The notes under the pieces: model-generated
What the model saw: only the letters and a program-made list of their open reading frames with translations
The model's database searches: none
Told to the model about the DNA's origin: nothing
In this document: positions 34,262 to 36,896 of the stretch, piece after piece
How positions within the stretch are numbered: position 1 is the stretch's first letter
Layout of the letters: every line of letters begins with the position of its first letter
Program-made: the position numbers and the translations under genes
Assembly: GCA_007693555.1 (NCBI GenBank)
Contig: REDJ01000235.1
Span: 1 to 36,896 of the forward strand
Direction: 5' to 3'
Length of the DNA: 36,896 nt
DNA from: Bacteroidota bacterium
GTDB taxonomy: Bacteria; Bacteroidota; Bacteroidia; Bacteroidales; UBA7960

Positions 34262-34726
34262 ATGAAACAGAGAATTTACATAGACACCTCAGTGGTTGGC
34301 GGATATTTCGACGAAGAGTTTGAAGAACCTACCAGACAACTGTTTGAACGACTGGAGAAACAGGAAGTAATCTTTGTTGTTTCGGACTTGCTTGATTTGG
34401 AGCTGACTTTTGCACCTGAAAAAGTGAAACAATTATTACACAGATATTCACCGGAAAACTTTGAGAGAATTAACCTGACACAAGAAGCTATTGAATTAGC
34501 AAACACCTACATAACAGAGAAAGTTGTCGGAAAAACAAGCCTTGAAGATTGCAGACATATTGCTCTTGCAACTATTAATAAAGTTGACGTACTTGCCAGC
34601 TGGAATTTTAAACATATCGTGAATTTGGAGAGAATTAAGGGATATAACTCTGTGAATTTACGGAATGGATATCAAATGCTTGAGATACGAAGCCCTAAAG
34701 ACCTTTTGAGATATGAAAACGACTAA
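34262..34726 (+). CDS. PIN-domain protein, probable VapC-like toxin
   Basis: A 154-residue PIN-domain protein, expected to be a metal-dependent ribonuclease. IYIDTSVVGGYFDEEF at the N-terminus supplies the first catalytic aspartate (Asp8). Glu47 sits in LLDLELTFAP, and Asp96/Asp109 in LEDCRHIALATINKVDVLAS complete the acidic cluster. SWNFKHIVN at 113-121 is the usual PIN C-terminal motif. Its stop codon overlaps the start of a 53-codon gene by 14 bp, the usual arrangement for a toxin-antitoxin pair although here the toxin comes first. It is the first module of the repeat-bounded array. The family call is strong; toxin function is inferred from family and neighbour. Confidence 0.88.
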   Translation: MKQRIYIDTSVVGGYFDEEFEEPTRQLFERLEKQEVIFVVSDLLDLELTFAPEKVKQLLHRYSPENFERINLTQEAIELANTYITEKVVGKTSLEDCRHIALATINKVDVLASWNFKHIVNLERIKGYNSVNLRNGYQMLEIRSPKDLLRYEND

Positions 34727-34874
34727 GGAAAAAACATTGGACGCTGTGAAAATTCAGCGTGAAATCCGGGCAAAAATAAGCTCAGAGACTGAGAACATGA
34801 CTTATGAAGAATTATTGAAATACATTGAGCAGAGAGTTAAAAAAACCGGAACCAAACCAATCGGACAAAAATAA
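34713..34874 (+). CDS. Small partner of the PIN protein, probable antitoxin
   Basis: A 53-codon gene (ATG 34713, TAA 34872-34874). The protein begins MKTTKEKTLDAVKIQREIRA and continues with a Glu-rich helix (SSETENMTYEELLKYIEQRV) and a Lys-rich tail. It overlaps the PIN stop by 14 bp in another frame, so translation is probably coupled. The pattern 'MKT.k.k..d.Vk..R.ir..I..et.nmt.eEll.y' resembles the short antitoxin-like proteins beside PIN toxins in this phylum, from memory and without a search. It has no DNA-binding domain that I can identify. The stop is 7 bp before the first array repeat. Confidence 0.75.
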   Translation: MKTTKEKTLDAVKIQREIRAKISSETENMTYEELLKYIEQRVKKTGTKPIGQK

Positions 34875-34881
34875 GCCCAGT

Positions 34882-35036
34882 GGCCAACATGGTATAGCCA
34901 ATCCCGCACTTGCGGGACGGGGCTTGTTGGTAGTTTGGTCCCGTACGTACGGGACTGCTACGCGTGGGCTTTTGTAGCGGTAAACAGGTGAGCGGCCCGC
35001 AAATCCGCTACTGTGGCTATACCAGGCATGTTGGCA
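34882..35036 (+). repeat. Array repeat A, attC-like palindromic element
   Basis: 155 bp. The outer arms are GGCCAAC and GTTGGCA; the inner arms GGTATAGCCA and TGGCTATACC are exact complements. The arm spacers differ (AT on the left, AGGCAT on the right), giving an unpaired bulge. The centre has TCCCGCACTTGCGGGA (hairpin), the 18-bp palindrome GTCCCGTACGTACGGGAC and GCTACGCGTGGGC. Outer ends of the form ...AAC/GTT... plus an unequal spacer match the general plan of integron attC sites, though only 5-6 of 7 bases fit RYYYAAC and GTTRRRY. Confidence 0.8.
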
Positions 35037-35092
35037 ACTATAGTAAAGCGAAATTCCAGCGATAAATGTTTCCATATATTAGAACTTTTGAC

Positions 35093-35100
35093 TATCTTTG
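35093..35100 (+). promoter_or_regulatory. Candidate -7 box for the HigB/HigA-like module
   Basis: TATCTTTG is an exact TAnnTTTG match, 22 bp before the ATG at 35123 and 56 bp after the end of repeat A. The module therefore seems to carry its own promoter. Confidence 0.5.
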
Positions 35101-35122
35101 AGAGAATAAAAAAAAGTGACTA

Positions 35123-35467
35123 ATGAAACAAAAATTCGATATTATTCTGCTGGAAGAAGTGTGGAAGTTCTTTGATACATTGGATGAAAAAGTTAAGGAT
35201 AAGATTATTTATAATATCGACAAATCGAAGTATGTAAGTGACCCTGAACTTTTCAAGAAATTAGAAACGGATATTTGGGAATTCCGCACGAAATATTCAA
35301 ATCTCAACTATCGAATTTTTGCTTTCTGGGATAAAGAAGACAATGTCGAGACCTTAGTTGTCGCTACTCACGGAATTATTAAAAAAACAGACAAAGTACC
35401 GAAGAAAGAAATTGAAAAGGCGAGAGCGATAATGAAATTATATTTTAAACAGAAAAACAAAAAATAA
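35123..35467 (+). CDS. RelE/HigB-type toxin (Gp49-like family)
   Basis: A 114-residue protein of the phage-derived Gp49-like/HigB toxin family, mRNA interferases of the RelE superfamily. Visible family parts are the N-terminal VWKFFDTLDEKVKDKIIYNI helices, LFKKLETDIWEFRTKYSNLN (family: kkL.g.lwElR....), YRIFAFW (central strand), and the C-terminal VATHGIIKKTDKVPKKEIEK (family: llhgF.KKt.ktP..ei..A). Those basic residues form the usual active surface. It is followed after 6 bp by an HTH antitoxin gene in the toxin-first HigBA order. It is flanked on both sides by array repeats. Confidence 0.9.
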   Translation: MKQKFDIILLEEVWKFFDTLDEKVKDKIIYNIDKSKYVSDPELFKKLETDIWEFRTKYSNLNYRIFAFWDKEDNVETLVVATHGIIKKTDKVPKKEIEKARAIMKLYFKQKNKK

Positions 35468-35473
35468 GAAACC

Positions 35474-35803
35474 ATGGAAAAGTCAGAAAAAATGAAAACA
35501 TATTCCCTTGACCAACTGAAAGACAAACACCTTGGTAAAGTCGGGACAGAAAAAAGAGATAAATACGAGTATGAGTTGAGACTTGACTTGTTAGGTGAAA
35601 TGATAAGGCAAACACGCAAGGAAAGACAGTTAACACAATCAGAATTGGGTGAAATGATTGGCGTTCAAAAATCACAAATATCCAGAATTGAGAGAAACGC
35701 TAAAAATGTAACTATTGCGACAATCCTGAAAGTTTTTAACGCCTTGAAAGCCAAAGTAAATTTTAATGTGGAATTGCAAGACGGTGATTTCAAAATAGCC
35801 TAA
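35474..35803 (+). CDS. HigA-type HTH antitoxin
   Basis: A 109-residue DNA-binding protein with an XRE/HTH_3 domain at about 40-95. LGEMIRQTRKERQLTQSELG, then EMIGVQKSQISRIERNAKNV (helix 3 SQISRIE), is a classic Cro/CI fold. The N-terminal 35 residues (YSLDQLKDKHLGKVGTEKRD) match the toxin-binding arm seen in HigA antitoxins of this kind. It starts 6 bp after the toxin stop and presumably represses their shared promoter (TATCTTTG at 35093) and neutralises the toxin. The stop is 12 bp before repeat B. Confidence 0.9.
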   Translation: MEKSEKMKTYSLDQLKDKHLGKVGTEKRDKYEYELRLDLLGEMIRQTRKERQLTQSELGEMIGVQKSQISRIERNAKNVTIATILKVFNALKAKVNFNVELQDGDFKIA

Positions 35804-35814
35804 AAAACTACAGT

Positions 35815-35932
35815 TGCCAACATGGTATAGCCAATCCCGCACGTGCGGGACTGCTACGCGTGGGCTTTTGTAGCGGTGGAAACTGACGAAGCCCGCAAAA
35901 CTGCTAATGTGGCTATGCCAGGAACGTTGGTT
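35815..35932 (+). repeat. Array repeat B, short attC-like palindromic element
   Basis: 118 bp. It shares with repeat A the arms TGCCAAC ... GTTGGTT and GGTATAGCCA ... TGGCTATGCC (one change), the CCCGCACGTGCGGG hairpin and GACTGCTACGCGTGGGCTTT. It lacks the roughly 37-bp central block holding the GTACGTAC palindrome found in A and C. The arm spacers are again unequal (AT versus AGGAAC). Confidence 0.8.
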
Positions 35933-35982
35933 ACAAGCTAAGCGCTATAAACCAGCACAGTACGTGAAATCGAAAAAAATTG

Positions 35983-35990
35983 TATATTAG
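35983..35990 (+). promoter_or_regulatory. Candidate -7 box for the MNT/HEPN module
   Basis: TATATTAG differs from TAnnTTTG at one base and lies 4 bp before the ATG at 35995, the same geometry as at the PIN gene. Confidence 0.3.
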
Positions 35991-35994
35991 CGAA

Positions 35995-36318
35995 ATGATA
36001 ACAGAAAACAAAATATCTGAAATCGTTAAGAAAATTGCTTCAGGATACAATCCTGAAAAAATCATTCTGTTTGGTTCGTATGCCAGCGGAACAGCTGCGG
36101 AAGATAGTGATATTGACATTTTTGTTATTAAAGACAGTGAATTACCCCGCCCTCAGAGAACAATGCAATTAAGAAGAATTCTTCTTGGTTCACAAGTACC
36201 AATGGATTTAATTGTTTATACGCCCAATGAAGTAGAAAGAGAAAAGGATGAGAAATACAGTTTTGTTTATGAAGTTCTAAACTCTGGAAAAACAGTATAT
36301 GAGCGGAAAAACGATTGA
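35995..36318 (+). CDS. Minimal nucleotidyltransferase (MNT) domain protein
   Basis: A 107-residue protein of the MNT-type nucleotidyltransferases. IILFGSYASGTAAEDSDIDI carries the GSx10-11DxD signature with Gly27-Ser28, Asp39 and Asp41; a third carboxylate is Asp71 in VPMDLIVYT. An upstream TTG at 35980 is in frame, but the ATG at 35995 fits the family start. It overlaps the following HEPN gene by 20 bp. MNT/HEPN pairs include toxin-antitoxin systems in which the MNT protein nucleotidylates the HEPN toxin. All three catalytic acidic residues are present, so this copy looks active. Confidence 0.9.
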   Translation: MITENKISEIVKKIASGYNPEKIILFGSYASGTAAEDSDIDIFVIKDSELPRPQRTMQLRRILLGSQVPMDLIVYTPNEVEREKDEKYSFVYEVLNSGKTVYERKND

Positions 36319-36727
36319 AATAGCGAAACAATGGATTGTTAAAGGAGACCATGATTTAGGGACAGCCAAAGTAACCTATTTGCATATTCCGGAATACTTA
36401 GACACCGTTACATTTCATTGCCAACAAGCGGTGGAAAAATATTTAAAATCTTATCTGATTTTCAAATCAATAACTTTTCGATTTTCACATGATTTAATAT
36501 ACCTTCTTGAGTTAATAGTACCTATTGACCCGGACTTTGAAACGTATTTTGACATTGTTAGTGAACTTCAAAGCTATGCGGTTGAAGTAAGATATCCGAA
36601 CGAAACGATTTTTCTGTCAAAGGACAAAGTTGAAAATGCCATGAAAATAGCCAAGGAAATTCGAACCTTGATTACCGGGAAAATGGGGATAAGCATAGAC
36701 TATAATAAAATAATTGACGACGAATAA
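36299..36727 (+). CDS. HEPN domain protein, partner of the MNT gene
   Basis: A 142-residue HEPN-domain helical protein. FHCQQAVEKYLKSYLIF at about 39-55 and FRFSHDLIYLLELI at about 60-73 are the conserved helices, and YAVEVRYPNE near 92-101 is typical of the PF05168 branch. I do not see the RX4HXY ribonuclease/AMPylation motif of HepT-type toxins, so this may be a nuclease-poor or substrate-binding HEPN protein. It overlaps the MNT gene by 20 bp and is certainly co-translated. Repeat C begins 11 bp after its stop. Confidence 0.88.
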   Translation: MSGKTIEIAKQWIVKGDHDLGTAKVTYLHIPEYLDTVTFHCQQAVEKYLKSYLIFKSITFRFSHDLIYLLELIVPIDPDFETYFDIVSELQSYAVEVRYPNETIFLSKDKVENAMKIAKEIRTLITGKMGISIDYNKIIDDE

Positions 36728-36737
36728 TTAAGCCTGT

Positions 36738-36896
36738 AGCCAACATGGTATAGCCAATTCCGCACGTGCGGTACGGGGCTTGGTGGTAGTTTTATCCCGT
36801 ACGTACGGGACTGCTACGCGTGGGTCTCGCCTAAGGCGAGATAGCGGTGGACAGGTGAGCGGCCCGCAATCCCTTACTGGCTATATTGTCAACCGT
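36738..36896 (+). repeat. Array repeat C, attC-like element at the window edge
   Basis: At least 159 bp. It opens AGCCAAC-AT-GGTATAGCCA like the others, then CCGCACGTGCGG, the TCCCGTACGTACGGGA palindrome (36795-36810), GACTGCTACGCGTGGG, and an extra hairpin TCTCGCC-TAA-GGCGAGA (36825-36841) where A and B have CTTTTG. The right end, TGGCTATATTGTCAACC, differs from A and B and may be degenerate or incomplete because the window ends. Confidence 0.75.

Noticed and set aside
34029-34265. 78-codon plus-strand ORF before the PIN gene
   Set aside because: No family features; it overlaps the PIN promoter box and start codon, and a competing minus-strand frame covers the same bases. Read as non-coding border sequence.

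Overview
The window looks like a chromosome segment from a member of the Bacteroidota. The evidence is AT-rich intergenic DNA with TAnnTTTG-type -7 boxes and few Shine-Dalgarno sequences, PorP/SprF and PorE-like type IX secretion genes, a giant SprB-repeat adhesin with a type B (CHU_C) sorting domain, gldF-gldG, and the gldG / DUF4340 / dnaN neighbourhood. I cannot name genus or species. No rRNA, tRNA or CRISPR array was recognised.

Layout. 1-4.7 kb: a partial DUF4397 lipoprotein/secreted protein, a DUF302 protein, a secreted PQQ-type sugar dehydrogenase, then an SGNH-hydrolase lipoprotein immediately followed by kynureninase. 4.7-10.8 kb: amino-acid metabolism, with lysine-ketoglutarate reductase and saccharopine dehydrogenase as two separate genes, a HAD phosphatase, a 104-bp tandem repeat, and a KamA-family radical SAM aminomutase whose substrate-binding positions read Lys/Asn, as in glutamate 2,3-aminomutase. 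10.9-23.1 kb: a four-gene cell-surface operon on the minus strand (small Ig/PKD-like secreted protein, 2626-residue SprB-like adhesin, PorE-like TPR/PD40/OmpA/SPOR protein, PorP/SprF protein). 23.4-26.4 kb: purC, phoH, and a SAM hydroxide adenosyltransferase. 26.7-31.7 kb: gldF, gldG, a DUF4340 gene and dnaN. 32.0-33.9 kb: an ABC-F ATPase. 34.2 kb to the end: a run of small stress/toxin-antitoxin modules in one direction, each followed within about 10 bp of its stop codon by a copy of the same imperfectly palindromic repeat.

The most unusual part is the right end. Three modules (PIN toxin plus a 53-residue partner, HigB/HigA-like, MNT/HEPN) alternate with three related repeats of about 118-159 bp. 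Their outer arms (GCCAAC ... GTTGG), unequal spacers, inner complementary arms (GGTATAGCCA / TGGCTATACC) and hairpin-rich centres resemble integron attC sites. No integrase gene is in the window, so I describe this as an integron-like, CALIN-type toxin-antitoxin cassette array. This is an inference that needs a covariance-model test.

The intergenic DNA is also rich in repeats: octamer GGTTGATR tracts at the kamA stop codon and in the purC leader, a G/C-rich element present in opposite orientations at 8.5 and 27.6 kb, a 47-bp perfect hairpin nested in inverted arms before gldF, palindromes between gldF and gldG, and a 197-bp MITE-like element between dnaN and the ABC-F gene.
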